From NCBI GenBank assembly GCA_034231615.1, contig CM067316.1, positions 64,193,353-64,257,352 on the forward strand: 64,000 bases of DNA, written 5' to 3'. Positions within the stretch are counted from its first letter, which is position 1. The number at the start of each line of letters is the position of its first letter. The notes beneath the pieces were generated by a model. That model ran no database searches. It was given only the letters and a program-made list of their open reading frames with translations, and was not told where the DNA came from. Made by a program: the position numbers and the translations under genes. Below are positions 11,527 to 23,066 of the stretch, piece by piece. The stretch is from Meghimatium bilineatum (Eukaryota; Mollusca; Gastropoda; Stylommatophora; Philomycidae).

Positions 11527-11625
11527 CATTTGTACAGCTTTTGTTCTTACAGAATCACATTTGTACAGCTTTTGTTCTTACAGAATCACATTTGTACAGC
11601 TTTTGTTCTTACAGAATCACATTTG
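11527..11625. repeat. 31-bp tandem repeat, about 3 copies
   Basis: TGTACAGCTTTTGTTCTTAC at 11531, 11562 and 11593, with AGAATCACATT completing the unit. It sits at the upstream edge of the family B LINE relic. Confidence 0.9.
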
Positions 11626-11699
11626 AGTGTTGCTAAACCTTAGTTCTATACATGCTCGTAATCTTCGTTCAAGATTTCTGTTGATTATTTTTCCACTAA

Positions 11700-11865
11700 T
11701 CTATATAATGTATAGATATGCTAAAATGTCTATCTGTACGTACAGGAGAAGCCGTTTAGTCTCATTTAATGATATGTTAATATGTCTATCTTTATGTACA
11801 GGTCAGACCGTGTATGCTCATAAATATATACATTTGTGTGTGTGTGTGTGTGTGTGCGTGCGTGA
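11700..11865. repeat. Two dispersed TTAAAATGTCTATC motifs plus a TG microsatellite
   Basis: GCTAAAATGTCTATCTGTAC and GTTAATATGTCTATCTTTAT are each followed by GTACAGG. They match the 110-bp repeat near 10.2 kb. A (TG)n tract follows at about 11836-11858. Confidence 0.75.
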
Positions 11866-11869
11866 TGTG

Positions 11870-12835
11870 ACGTATTCTTTCAAGCATGTAGTATTCCTTA
11901 TGAATCTCCTAAAATTCATGCGGTTCTCTGACAAGTTGTCCCGCTTCCTCTAGCGACATGTACATGTATTCCTGAATATCTCTTGTCCAACAACGTCTTG
12001 GTCGGCCTCTACCTCTACTGCTTTCTATCGGCCCCTCCAACAACATTCTTTCCACGCCATCGTATCTAATCGCATGGCCAAAGTAACCTAATTTCCTTTC
12101 TATAAGTCAGCCTTCTTGAACATTGATTTTCCTTAGCACGTCTTGGTTGCTTTTTCTTGTTGTCCATGATATTATCAGGACTCTTCTATAGCACTTCATT
12201 TCGAAAGCCTCTATTCTCTTGGTTGTAGTTTTATTTATTGTACATATTTCGCAGCAGCAGGTCGACACTGGGAACACACTTGTACATAACAAACATACCT
12301 TAGTTCCCGTGTTTGCCTCGCACCACAGTTTTTTCATTTGTTTTAATTTGAACACCAATATTGCTGTCCTCCTTGATCTCGGCTGTACAGTTTCCTGCAC
12401 TGTTTATGTTAGCTCCTGCACTGTTTATGTTAGCTCCTGCACTGTTTATGTTAGCTCCTGCACTGTTTATGTTAGCTCCTGCACTGTTTATGTTAGCTTC
12501 TGCACTGTTTATGTTAGCTTCTGCACTGTTTATGTTAGCTACTAGATATTCGAAATTTGTCACTTCTTCTAAAACATTGTTATTTATTCATCAATATTAT
12601 CATCTGGGTCTTGTTTTCACTTTGCTGATTGTTAATATCACTGTGTCGTCTTCGTATCTAATTTTTGGAATCTGTAGACCTCCGATGTTTATGGGGCTGA
12701 ATTCTTGTTGCACTGTTTCATGTTTCACATTTCTCATTATGTTCTCTGCATATATGTTAAACAGGTATGGCGACCATGTACATCCTTGTCTTACTCTTTT
12801 GTGTACTTTGAAGCACTCTGACGCTTCCACTTTTA
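11870..12835 (-). pseudogene. Dead non-LTR retrotransposon (LINE family C), RT palm to C-terminus
   Basis: On the minus strand RVRQGCTWSPYLFNIYAENI is RT motif B and IRYEDDTVILTISK is motif C (YADD as YEDD). After an internal 21-bp repeat expansion come a C-rich stretch (VSTCCCEICTINKTT) and AFEMKCYRRVLIISWTTRKS with KINVQEG, the usual LINE C-terminal region. The array and stops break the reading frame. A second antisense copy of this C-terminus lies at 42124-42660. Confidence 0.85.
12396..12541. repeat. 21-bp tandem repeat, 7 copies, inside the family C LINE
   Basis: TGCACTGTTTATGTTAGCTCC repeats exactly in frame (21 = 7 codons), so both strands stay open (ALFMLAP and ANINSAG heptads). It interrupts the RT-to-C-terminal region of the LINE relic. 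Confidence 0.97.
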
Positions 12836-12857
12836 CGGCAGCTACTCCAGCATTAAG

Positions 12858-12922
12858 ACATATATATATATATATATATATATTAAAATGTATATCTTTA
12901 CCTACAAGAGAGATAGTGCCGA

Positions 12923-13000
<78 letters not shown>

Positions 13001-13045
13001 ACAGTTGAAATGTATATCTTTACGTACAAGAGATAGGTCGAGAAT
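12858..13045. repeat. (AT)n microsatellites alternating with a dispersed motif
   Basis: Two AT tracts (about 12859-12883 and 12926-12997) are each followed by AAATGTATATCTTTACxTAC AAGAGA, a variant of the motif of the 110-bp repeat. The tract and the motif were probably duplicated together. Confidence 0.9.
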
Positions 13046-14254
13046 ACCTTACAACGTCATCTATCTTGGCTGATGAGAGGGACCATTGATCACTTTATCC
13101 TATATTTTTATTAGTCAGCCAACGAAAAGCACAGGAAACGTTGAATACAAAAATAAAGTATGGGTTCTGCAGGAAGAATTATGGTGGAAGAAAGACGCAC
13201 AAATGGCTAGACCAAAACTAAATATTGGTTTGTTTTAAAAATGTGTGATAACCATTTTATGCGTAGTGGACAGCATTAGATCGTTGCGCTGATGTCCACT
13301 AGCGGCGCGGTTTTTCTTTGTTCATCGCAATCGGCGATACAAGACTTGTGGGTTAAATTGGGATTTATCCTTCTACATTTGATGCATTTGACTTTTATCG
13401 TGAGTTTCTTTGGCTGTTTACACAAAGTAGTCAAAAAGTGATCAATGAAAATCATGGGAATAGTTTAATATGTCACTTTAGAAGTATGAATCCCGATTAG
13501 AATAAGACAATCAATCTCTGAACATAGAAAATAACGGTCTAGCGAACAGCGCGGATGAAATATATGGAGTGCATTCCCGTAAATAGTGCTTCGATCTGAT
13601 AATCACCTTCCAGAGAGACACATTCTTGTTATAAATGTGAGCGCCCATCCGATGCACGCATGCCAAGTTTATGTTGACATCTTCGCCATTAAGATGCAGT
13701 TTTCACTCTATATGTTGATGACTTCGATTTCCTCTGTTCCCTGGGGTTAAACACGCTGTATAGATTTCAACTTATATGCCATTTCGCTTCCGTGTTATCT
13801 TAACGTCCAAGGTTACTAAGATGATATTTAGTTTTCACGTTTTCTTCATTTTCAGAGTTACTAAAATGGTATTTGGTTTCCACGTTTCCTCCCATTTTCA
13901 GAATTACTAAGATGGTATTTTGTCTCCTTGTTAGTTTCAGTAATTAAAAAGTATACCATTTCCTTTTTCTGTTCTTTTTTCTGTTATTGATAAAGAAATA
14001 CTTCCGAAACATTGAATTCATTTGTCTTTATGTATTTGTAATTATGCATTCTCTGTCATTCAGGTGTTTTTGTTATAATTACAATTGGTAAAGCAACAGT
14101 TCTGGTCACCATTTATTAGCCCGTATTGCCGCAGCTCTTATTTCCAGTATCGAAATCTGGGAAATAAATTGTGTAAAAAAGATTATTTAGTGTTGGGAGT
14201 ATGAGAATGGAAGTGAACAAGGCAATGAATACAGAGACTATGTGTGTTTAAAGT
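13046..14254. other. No gene; one hairpin and one short tandem repeat
   Basis: A 9-bp perfect inverted repeat TAGTGGACA/TGTCCACTA lies at 13264-13301 with a 20-nt loop. A 57-bp repeat is listed separately. Otherwise unique-looking AT-rich DNA. Confidence 0.5.
13808..13945. repeat. About 57-bp tandem repeat, 2.5 copies
   Basis: GTTACTAAGATGATATTTAG, GTTACTAAAATGGTATTTGG and ATTACTAAGATGGTATTTTG head three successive diverged units ending in CATTTTCAGA. Confidence 0.85.
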
Positions 14255-14397
14255 TTTGTTTTCAAATTCCCGCTAAATCTCTCTCGTAGCAGGACAATGG
14301 CCCTACTAGGTTTCAAGCAGGATATAGTCCAAAGAATTGAGATTATCTGTGTCGTAATTTGTGACACTGACCCGAGAAATCCGACTTCGGTGGAAGA
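14255..14397 (+). mobile_element. Module M, + orientation
   Basis: TCAAATTCCCGCTAAATCTC, CAGGACAATGGCCCTACTAG, GATATAGTCCAAAGAATTGA and CCCGAGAAATCCGACTTCGG match the module consensus. The inverted partner at 15235-15412 is 1.1 kb away with a LINE relic in between. Confidence 0.7.
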
Positions 14398-14579
14398 GAC
14401 AATATGAAATTAATAAACTATAAGGAGAATTATAAAAACAATAAATTTATATAAATAAATAAATACACATATTGATATAATTATAAAACGACAATGTTAT
14501 ATATAAAAATACATTTATAGAGTGGGTTATGAAACAAATTGGTAGCCATACTTAATAAAATAACAAATTAAAAAATAAG

Positions 14580-14950
14580 AATTATAAAATGTTATATCTA
14601 TTCTATATTAGTGTATGACTCAGAAACATGGACAATAAACAAATAATTAGAAGAAAGAATTAATGCCTTTGAGATGTCGATATATAAAAGAATAGGGAGA
14701 GCTTCATAGAAAGAGAAGAGAGTAAACAAGGAGGTTATAATAACACTTCTTATGAAATATGAATGATTAAATGAAATAAAGATTTAAATTATAAAGTATT
14801 ATAGACATATTTAAAAACATGGCATCTTGTTGAAGACCTTACGTGAGGTAAAGTCGAGGGGAAACGATTAAGAGATAGGCAAAGCTACAAGTGGGAGGAG
14901 AGAAACATCAGAAGACGGAAAGGATACAGTCTAGCAGAGTGCACACAACA
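14580..14950 (+). pseudogene. Heavily decayed LINE fragment (family A type)
   Basis: TATATTAGTGTATGACTCAG AAACATGGACAATAAAC corresponds to the YGSESWTINK region, and GAGATGTCGATATATAAAAG AATAGGGAG to EMxxYRRMLR, seen better at 2870 and 61700. GAGGAGAGAAACATCAGAAGAC belongs to the C-terminal end. No open frame remains. Confidence 0.55.
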
Positions 14951-15234
14951 ACCAAAGCAAGAGACAAAGGATGATGGAGGTCCGTTGCAGTCAACCTTCG
15001 TTGCGGAGACAGCACTTGATGATGATGATAAAATAAAACAATGCTATATTTTAAAAAAAAACCCACCTGTGTCTGGCTTTTTTTTTTATCTCTTAGTTAT
15101 AAATTATGTGATACTTCCGTGTCATAATCGATTACCATGTCTAGCGAATAAATGTGGATTCCTCTTCACAAACAGTGACATGTAGAAAATAATCGTTTCA
15201 AATTCTTCCCTTGCGCGTCACTTCGAGAGGCTTA

Positions 15235-15412
15235 CCGCCAAATACGGATGTGTCGGGCCATTGGTGCAAATAAAATGGCGACACAACGCATTTCCATTCT
15301 CTGGACTACATCCTGCTGGAAATCTAGTAGGACCATGATCCTGCAACAAAGGAAGTTCCAGTAGGAGTTTGAGAATGAACGCGGAAGAAGAAGAAGAAGA
15401 AGAAGAACTTCG
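15235..15412 (-). mobile_element. Module M, inverted, with (GAA)n at its outer end
   Basis: ATACGGATGTGTCGGGCCAT to GGAGTTTGAGAATGAACGCG, then (GAA)n. This is one of the best-kept copies and shows that the outer end of the module abuts a GAA/TTC tract, as also at 1353, 30980 and 35235. Confidence 0.85.
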
Positions 15413-15673
15413 AGATGGAAATCCTCGATTTTCGATGTTGTTTAATGGTATTCTAATTTTGTCTGTTTGATATTCAACATACACACGACTTAGTGTGTTT
15501 GTATAGTCTGTACCTAGAGATGGCATCATTGACGCGAGACTTTCACTTGGTCTTATGTGATACTTATGATTTCTTCACTTTTGCATCCCGTTCTGCTTCT
15601 GTTCTTATCTATCAATAATGTGTAAGTTCTTTGCGCGCACCGATGTTAACGATCACTAAACTTATATGATATT

Positions 15674-16130
15674 TCACTGTTGTGTTATTTCTGATGCTGA
15701 GAGATGGGTGGTGAAACATCTCCGTACATTTTTTAACCTATCTATTGTATTTTCCCTGCTTTTACTGTAAGGCGTCCCAGGATTGAATGACGATCGGTTT
15801 TCTGTCCATGCACGTTTAGTCTCGTGATGTGCAGTAATATTGTTACATCTCAGAATGTCCGTAACCCCTTCAATCCACCTTCTTTTTGATCTTCCTTTGT
15901 ATCTTGCTGTTTCTATTTTCATCTTGTATGCCCTTGCCGCTGACCAACAAGCATTCGTTCTCATTAAGTTGCCGAACCATTTCAGTCTCTGTTTTTCCTC
16001 AATATATTTGACCACTGACCTTGTTCCAACAGTTCTTGTAATCTCTTCATTTCTCACACAATCTCTTCTTGTTCATTTACTTCTTTTCTTAGACATCTCA
16101 TTTCACAAGTAGTAAGCTTTCTCTTTTGTT
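15674..16130 (-). pseudogene. C-terminal piece of LINE family B, antisense
   Basis: A 127-codon minus frame reads RNEEITRTVGTRSVVKYIEE, RLKWFGNLMRTNACWSAARA, RSKRRWIEGVTDILRCNN, then SFNPGTPYSKSRENTID. This is the typical end of a non-LTR element polyprotein (W.G...R....A...K.E..R..GR...RWI.G). The same sequence occurs in sense at 21110-21485 and as fragments at 22981-23066 and 35740-35995. No start or palm region is attached, so it is a 5'-truncated dead copy. Confidence 0.85.
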
Positions 16131-16478
16131 CTTTTAATAAATGCATTTTTAACAATCAAATAATTCTGTGTTTGTGTTTCCCGTAAGTATTTATCTCCGG
16201 ATAACGGTCCGTGTTGGAACACACCGTAGAAAAAGTAAGTGTGTGACCAAGGGATAACAAGAAAGACGTATCTCTTGAGTGAGTGGTTCTATCTTGAGCC
16301 GATGCGTATACAAACACACACAACTGATGGAATCGATACACGAGACAAGTGACGTATCTCATCCAGCGTTTTCTGACTCCAAGACTTCAGTTTATTTTGT
16401 GATACAACAACAAGTTCACAACATCAAGGACATCAGTTATGTACATCAATAAGACATCAAACAGTTGCATCAATAGAT
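16131..16478. other. No gene recognised
   Basis: Contains GGATAACGGTCCGTGTTGG near 16198, whose ACGGTCCGT core is shared with the following 41-bp repeat. Confidence 0.45.
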
Positions 16479-16642
16479 CTATTGCTAGGAGTTAACGTAT
16501 ACATTCAACGGTCCGTTATCTATTGCTAGGAGTTAACGTATACATTCAACGGTCCGTTATCTATTGCTAGGAGTTAACGTATACATTCAACGGTCCGTTA
16601 TCTATTGCTAGGAGTTAACGTATACATTTAACGGTCCGTTAT
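16479..16642. repeat. 41-bp tandem repeat, 4 copies
   Basis: CTATTGCTAGGAGTTAACGT at 16479, 16520, 16561 and 16602, exactly 41 bp apart and almost identical, each ending CAACGGTCCGTTAT. Confidence 0.97.
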
Positions 16643-17740
16643 CGCGAACTAATCTACTTTCTCCGGTAGTCCTCTTTACAACTCGTCATGGTTGCTTCGC
16701 TACTGAGAACTGATTCTCGACCCTATAGTATTTTAGAGAATCGTCATGATCTCTAACTTCGCTGCTTGTGATGGAGGAAGATAGTCTCACGCTGGCAACC
16801 CACAGGTTTCGTTTTCAGAAGATATTGAGTTTCCTTCTTGTAAGCTATTCGACTTCCGTTCAGTCTTATCCCTGACACGTGTAATTACTATCAGGAAATA
16901 CTTTTCTTAACTAAACCACACACTTAGCATTGAGACGTATTTTAGAAGTTTCTAAACTAATCCTCACAAGTTTTTAAACAATCCTCTATCAACTCCTTCC
17001 CTTTCTTCTGGTTACACGTATTCCTTTGTATGTTGTTATTTTTTTGGGTTTACATTAGCTTTCTTATTGATTTTATTTTATTAATTAAACAAGTAACAAT
17101 AGTACATTATTTTAGTTATCGATCCGTGATTTTCATTGGCTATCCACACATAATGAGAACATGACCATAATTTCTTGGAGTAGCCCCTCGCGGTGACGTT
17201 GAAAGAAACCCCGTTGCTATCGAATCGAATGGTCACCTAGACATCACAATGGCATCACTCGATTACCTATCATGACATACATCGATACATCCCACGTACT
17301 GACTTGACAACTGGTCTTGACAGAATGTGAAACGACTGATCAGTGATGGAGTTTGACGGCTAGTCTCTCACGCAAATAACCCGGGCGTTAACAGTTATTT
17401 ATTGTTTAGTTGTGTGTTTCAGCATAAAATATTGATGTGGTTATATTGACAGGACAGGTACCATAGATGTCGATTCTATCTTAATGTCAGGGGCGGTACC
17501 AACATTCATAGACCTGTAACACTGGAGCTAATATGCTGAGAGATGTTACGGTAGAGGCGAAACAAGTGGAGTCTTCGTCGAAACAACGGTAGTTTAACTG
17601 GGGAGGTTTCCCCCATGACATAATCGCTAAACTTGCTGGAATCGCAAGCATATTCGCACGGATGATTACTGAGTGACTCAATGAGTATGATCTAGAAAGC
17701 CAAATATTGAAGTATGTAGGATAAGTAGGATTCTCACATA
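16643..17740. other. No gene recognised
   Basis: About 1.1 kb without tandem repeats or recognisable coding. A 64-codon minus frame (17487-17681) shows no domain. Confidence 0.45.
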
Positions 17741-17900
17741 GGAGAGGGTTAAGAATTGGGTCTTACTGCAATGGGTGGAATCATTGGAGAGGGCTAAGAA
17801 TTGGGTCTCTCGGTGACGGTGGAATCATTGGATAGAGCTAAGAATTGGGTCTCACTGCTATTGGCGGAATCATTGGAGAGAACTAAGAATTGGGTCTCAG
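17741..17900. repeat. 45-bp tandem repeat, about 3.6 copies
   Basis: GGAGAGGGTTAAGAATTGGG at 17741 and GGAGAGGGCTAAGAATTGGG at 17786, then two more diverged copies. The remainder of the unit is GTGGAATCATT. Confidence 0.93.
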
Positions 17901-17934
17901 CTCGTACGTGTGTAGTTAGATTCTTTGTGTGTTT

Positions 17935-17951
17935 ATTCTCAAACTCCCACT

Positions 17952-17989
<38 letters not shown>

Positions 17990-18340
17990 CATCAGGACAT
18001 CCCCACAAGATTTCTAGCAGAGTGCAGTTCAGCAATCATAATAACGTTAAGTCACTGTTTTTGCGACCAATAGCACAGTGCATCCGACTTCTGGCATGTG
18101 AAATTAAGAAAGGGAAGGAAATAACAGTAACACTGCGACCTGCCATACATGTAGTTAGAGGTGACTAAGGAGGACTACGATGGTGATTGTATCTTACACT
18201 TGTGGAACGTTGAAATAGGATGTGTCGGGTCATTGAATCAAATAAAAGAGTGATACAACTTATTTTCGTTCTCTGTATTCTCCGTCTGAGAATCTAGTAA
18301 AACATTCTGCTACAGCAGAGATCCAATGGGAGTTCGAGAA
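17935..18340. mobile_element. Inverted pair of module M enclosing about 130 bp
   Basis: The left copy begins TTCTCAAACTCCCACTGGAT and has a (CT)n expansion (about 17953-17987). The right copy is inverted and ends GGGAGTTCGAGAACGAACG. The interior contains CATGTAGTTAGAGGTGACTA AGGA, also seen (as GTCGTAGTGAGCGACTAAGGA) inside the pair at 19978-20550, so the two look like related copies of one element with long inverted termini. Confidence 0.7.
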
Positions 18341-18561
18341 CGAACGAAAAAAACCCCGAAATAGCGTCGGTGTATATTCTGCACTCGATCGATGTTCGAT
18401 AGTGATATTTTATAAATGCTTTTAGAAGAATGTGTACAAGTGACGTCATTTATGGGCGTTCGTTCTGGCCGAGTTAATTAAAACACTGCGTTACACTACA
18501 ATGATTTTCCATCGTGTTCGAATCTTGAATATAATTTTCTGGTTTGAATTCTATGTAAGAA

Positions 18562-18604
<43 letters not shown>

Positions 18605-19277
18605 GAAATACAAATGATATTGTACTGATATAAAATAATAATGTCTTGAATATCTGAAGAAACAACGGACATGATATAAACAAGAACAGTGAATAGGGTC
18701 AGTCACTTAACTGCATGGGGTGAAATAAGATTTTTTTTTAAACAACGGAGTTCTAATGGCAAAATGTAAAAGAGGCATGAAGTATGACAGGCAAACAAAG
18801 CTGCAGCAACGATAGAAGTCTGACGCTAATGTTCAGGTTCATGAAATGTTCCATTCTTCCGACAGTGATGTATTGTGTAGGGTTATCAAAACAGTTCATC
18901 TGCAGATCGATATCGCCTGAATTTTAAGGGTGATTGGTGCTTTGTGCAGGATCAATGAGATCAATACATTTCAAATTTGAAATAACGGTACTTATTTCAT
19001 AAACTATATGCTTATTCTTAATATGGCAACGTTTTTGATGGAGTACATCATGGGTAGACAATCAAGTGTGTGATGTGCTGTAGAAATGTGTGATGGAGTA
19101 CATCATATGATCCTGATTGAATATTTCATAGAATATAGAAAGTTCTTACAACATTTTCTCATGTAATAACACTGCTGAAACGGCGTCAGTGACTCTACAG
19201 CATGCATATACGCGTAAAATAATATGGACATCGGAGCACATATCGCAGCTGTGATGCTCAGAGAACGGACTATCCCT
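18341..19277. other. No gene; one GA microsatellite
   Basis: (GA)n at about 18567-18601. The rest is AT-rich and non-repetitive. Confidence 0.5.
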
Positions 19278-19500
19278 ACAAAATAAAGCTTTGGAATCCA
19301 CAACAACCTAGCTAAAGCCATGGCCATCAATAGCTTGGGGAATTCACAACCTAAATCCGTGGTTATCGATACTAAAGCTTGAGGAATTCACAACAACATA
19401 ACTAAAACCACAGCTACGATAGTAAAGATTGGGGAATTCACAAGAACATAACTGAAACAGTGGCTAAGTTAAAAAGAAGTTCTTAAAGAAGGCGAATTCA
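19278..19500. repeat. Degenerate 50-60 bp tandem repeat, about 4 copies
   Basis: GAATTCACAA followed by CATAACTAAAACCA and GGCTA recurs with many changes, each unit starting near AAAGCTTGGG. Confidence 0.8.
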
Positions 19501-19630
19501 CTAGTAAACAAACAAAACAAACAAACAAAACAAACAAACAAACCTACCAAACAAACAAAATCGACGAGCAGAAATGGCGTCAGACTAATCAGTAAGATTT
19601 TGGCTTGAAACAAACAAACAAGCAAATCTG
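19501..19630. repeat. (AAAC)n simple repeat
   Basis: AAACAAACAAAACAAAC tracts at about 19505-19560 and 19608-19622. Confidence 0.9.
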
Positions 19631-19977
19631 AGAATAGACCCATCATTAGAAGAAAAATGTCCAAATGTTTTTGTGTAACCGTGTTATCATTACCGAGTTA
19701 TATTCGGCGTGGTTTAGCTTATTCTAATTAAAGGTGCATATATTTTTTTGATTTTTGTTCCATATTATTGCACATTTCGGGTTATAACAAAATAATTAGG
19801 TCACGTTTGCATAATTTTTAGGTAAATATGTCATCTTTTTGTGCATGTTATTTCTTGAAGTAAACCATATTTGGAGATAATTATTTTCCAAGTGAAATTA
19901 TACATTTTCTGACCTTGCTATAAATATTTGTCAATTCATGGACAACTTGTTCAGATTTGGGAAGATAATTTTGTCTT
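19631..19977. other. No gene recognised
   Basis: AT-rich sequence without repeat or coding signs. Confidence 0.45.
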
Positions 19978-20550
19978 ATTCGGCGTTCTTTCTCAAGCTC
20001 CCACTGGATCTCTCTTGTAGCAGGACAATAACCAGCTAGATTTCCAGCAGGATGTAGTCCAGAGAATGGAAATGTGAAGTGTCGCCATTTTATTTTCCGC
20101 AATGGCATGGGTTAAATTCCCGGAAAAAAACTGGATTTATTTATTTTTCATTTGACGGTAAAACTACACATCGAACCTGTATACGTCGTTGTAGTAACAG
20201 CTATGATAAAATGGCTATTATTACTGCAGCTTATAAAATCCAACTTTAAGACTCTCTGGGAACTTTTCCGTGATGAAAGGAAAATATACGTAGTTGGAGG
20301 GCCTGATAGGGGAGCCATAATAGCAACGTTGGAGCCTGCCATGCATGTCGTAGTGAGCGACTAAGGAGTTTTGGTGACTGTCACATCTCACAGATGATTA
20401 AAGTAATCCTATGCCATACTCAAGGCGGATGTGTCGAACCAAAAGGCTCAAATATCTCATCCAAGATATAAACTATGACACATCACAATTCGTTCTTCGC
20501 ACTGCATCCTCAGAAGGTTGAAAAATAACGAAGAGGAAGAAGATGAAAGA
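19978..20550. mobile_element. Inverted pair of module M with conserved interior
   Basis: The left copy (19978-20110) has CAAGCTCCCACTGGATCTCT, CAGCAGGATGTAGTCCAGAG and CGCAATGGCATGGG. The right copy (20420-20550) is inverted and worn (GGCGGATGTGTCGAACC, CACTGCATCCTCAGAAGG, then GAAGAGGAAGAAG). The interior has GCCTGCCATGCATGTCGTAG and GCGACTAAGGAG. Confidence 0.65.
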
Positions 20551-20557
20551 AAGAAAC

Positions 20558-20584
20558 TACGACCTATATAGTTTATAGGTCGTA
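20558..20584. other. Perfect 11-bp hairpin
   Basis: TACGACCTATA, a 5-nt loop TAGTT, then TATAGGTCGTA. It lies just outside the GAAGAAG end of the module M pair. Function unknown. Confidence 0.7.
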
Positions 20585-20798
20585 ATTAGGAATGAGAAAA
20601 TGTGATGCAATTTGAAAGTAGAAACATTTCTTAGCAGGAAATGTCTTGTCATGTCTGTTCCACATATGTCAAGAATTTGTAAATGAAAGGGGTCCCTTTA
20701 TGAAATCAACTACTATTATCGTATTAGAGAGATGCAATTTTTTCTTATAATTTTCATAATAATCTACGTAGCAAAATTAGGATTTTGAATAAAAATGG

Positions 20799-21064
20799 GG
20801 AAAGATTACTAGTGGGAAACCTGGAAAATGTGAAAAGATTACTGGTGGGAAACCTGGAAAATGTGAAAAGATTATTGGTGGGAAACCTGGAAAATGTGAA
20901 AAGATTATTGGTGGGAAACCTGGAAAATGTGAAAAGATTATTGGTGGGAAACCTGGAAAATGTGAAAAGATTACTGCTGTAAACCTAGAAAATGTGAAAA
21001 GATTACTGGTGGGAAACCTGGAAAATGTGAAAAGATTATTGGTAGGAAACCTGGAAAATGTGAC
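20799..21064. repeat. 33-bp tandem repeat, about 8 copies
   Basis: GGGAAACCTGGAAAATGTGA plus AAAGATTACTGGT. The 33-bp unit gives an 11-residue peptide repeat on each strand (RLLVGNLENVK on +), but there is no start, splice or domain context to call it coding. Confidence 0.95.
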
Positions 21065-21109
21065 AATCATATCATAAATTAATTATATCTTTGTTATCAA
21101 TGGACACTA

Positions 21110-21485
21110 ACTAAAGAAGAAGGGAGAAAGCTTACTACGTGTGAAATGAGATGTCTAAGAAAATCAGCAAACAGAACAAGAAGAGATCATGTGAGAAATG
21201 AAGAGATTACAAGAACTGTTGGAACAACATCTGTGCTCAAATATATTGAAAAACATAGTGAAATAGTTCGGCTACTTCATGAGCATGAATCCTTATTGGT
21301 CAGCGGCAAGGGGATACAACATGAAAATGGAAACAGCAAGATACAGGGGAAGACCAAATATGAGGTGGATTGAAGGAGTTACAGACATTATGTCACAATA
21401 TTATTACATATCAAGCGACCAAACGTGCCATAACTAGAAAACTGATCGTCCTTCAATCCTGCGACGGCTCACAACAAAAGCAGAG
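21110..21485 (+). pseudogene. C-terminal piece of LINE family B, sense
   Basis: CEMRCLRKSANRTRRDHVRN then EEITRTVGTTSVLKYIEK in one frame, and after a shift pieces matching RSKRRWIEGVTDI and SFNPATAHNKSREK. It parallels the antisense copy at 15674-16130 over its full length. Frameshifts near 21250 and 21370 break it. Confidence 0.85.
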
Positions 21486-21544
21486 AAAAAAAACAATAGC
21501 TATATATACAGATATGTATATCTACAGACTGGGAGTCACATGGA

Positions 21545-21587
21545 CAGACAGATAGATAGATTAGATATGTAGATTAGATAGATAGAC

Positions 21588-21627
<40 letters not shown>

Positions 21628-21765
21628 TAACTAGATATATTAGATAGATAGATTGATATAAGGAACGATAGATAGATAAATAGAGAGATAAATAGACGTA
21701 CAGAAGGACAAATAAATAGATAAACAGACAGACAGAAAATAGATAGATAGATAGATAAACTAATG
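21545..21765. repeat. (GATA)n microsatellite, imperfect
   Basis: GATAGATA and GACAGATA tracts over about 220 bp, purest at about 21588-21625. Confidence 0.95.
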
Positions 21766-22132
21766 AAAGGTGTGAGTAACTGCTTGGAAAGAAAACTTAA
21801 CATTATGTGGTCGGACATGATAAGAAATAAAGATCTGATGGATACCCAGATAAGAGGTAATTAACTTGAGTTTGCATGGATAACGAAACCATTAGAAAGT
21901 TGTGTTTTTATGATGCAATATCTGAAGCAAGTGTAATCGCTGAGTAAAATGGTACACGGTTGAGTAGAACCGTATCGATTGTCCAATGAAAAGGCCTATA
22001 AATGACAATCTTTTAAAATGGATGTAAGCTTGTGATGAATGAACTATTATCGCTTGTCCACAGAATGTAAGATTTTGGCAGTTTGCGATCAACCTTTCTC
22101 ATTGCGCATGACTGACCGGATCTGATTGAAAT
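21766..22132. other. No gene recognised
   Basis: Unique-looking sequence; no repeat, no coding signature. Confidence 0.45.
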
Positions 22133-22232
22133 TTGGTCCCAACTTTGACATAATATAGAATAAATTTAGTCCCAACTTTGACATAATATAGAATAAATTT
22201 GGTCCCAACTTTGACATAATATAGAATAAATT
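22133..22232. repeat. 33-bp tandem repeat, 3 copies
   Basis: GTCCCAACTTTGACATAATA then TAGAATAAATTTG, three near-identical units. Confidence 0.95.
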
Positions 22233-22504
22233 TGGACAGATTTTAATAGATTACAGGTTTATTGCTTGATCAGTATTTCAGGCGTGAAGTATGTCAAAGG
22301 TGAAAGAAGCAGAGGAGGACAAATAAAAGCATGGACAAACAATATGAAGGACTGGAACTTAATCTTAAGAAGTCTGGTGACTGGATTGCCAGCTCCAATA
22401 TTTTTGTTACAGTTATAAAGTTCTGATATAACCGAATTTAACTTATGTCCGCGGTTGAAAGGGCGTGCCTCACTATAAGAGATACATTGTGCGTAATGTA
22501 AATA

Positions 22505-22620
22505 TAGATATATATAAATCAAGGAATATATAAAAATCAAGGAATATATAAAAATCAAGGAATATATAAAAATCAAGGAGTATATACAAATCAATGAATA
22601 TATTAAAATCAATGAATGGA
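22505..22620. repeat. 18-bp tandem repeat, about 6 copies
   Basis: AAAATCAAGGAATATATA with changes towards the right end. Confidence 0.9.
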
Positions 22621-22980
22621 CAATACAAAATGTTTTCCTCACTCGTCAGCGTTGTTGAAGATATAACTCTCGCGCTAGATGAATCTGTGTGTTAATGCAT
22701 CCAATGTTGTATCCCAATCTGAGCTCATGTGCATATGTCCGCTGTACAAGGAGAATAATCAACATATCTAACCTACCATAACCCCTACGAAGCTACCAGT
22801 TATGGACTTATGGATGGATTTCGAGAGGTTTCCGTTTGCGGAGATGCTAGAGAAATGAAAGTGAATTTGAGAGTTTAATTTTGGAAGGATGTAATCCAAC
22901 AAGACCAATACATTCGAAAGTGGACATGGAGAATTCTCTGGATTTCAAGTTTCTGGTCTCGTTATATCTCCACCTTATTG
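22621..22980. other. No gene recognised
   Basis: No repeat or coding sign. Confidence 0.45.
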
Positions 22981-23066
22981 TCTTTTCTCTGCTTTTTCTA
23001 TAAGGCGTCGCAGGATTGACTGACCATCGATTTTCAGGCTATGGACATTTAGTCGCTTGATATGCA
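22981..23066 (-). pseudogene. 3'-terminal scrap of LINE family B, antisense
   Basis: TTTTTCTATAAGGCGTCGCA GGATTGACTGACCATCG and CGCTTGATATGCAGTAAT match the antisense 15770-15840 and 35755-35835 copies. The match stops where the 38-bp tandem array begins, inside the shared TATGCAGTAAT. Confidence 0.75.

Noticed and set aside
13046-13130. Hammerhead ribozyme from CTGATGA at 13061-13067 with a GAAA at about 13113
   Set aside because: The sequence between the boxes does not form a stem II, and no stem I or III can be drawn.
15840-16112. 90-codon + frame with a membrane-like profile
   Set aside because: It is the shadow of the antisense LINE family B frame at 15674-16130, which is the recognisable one.
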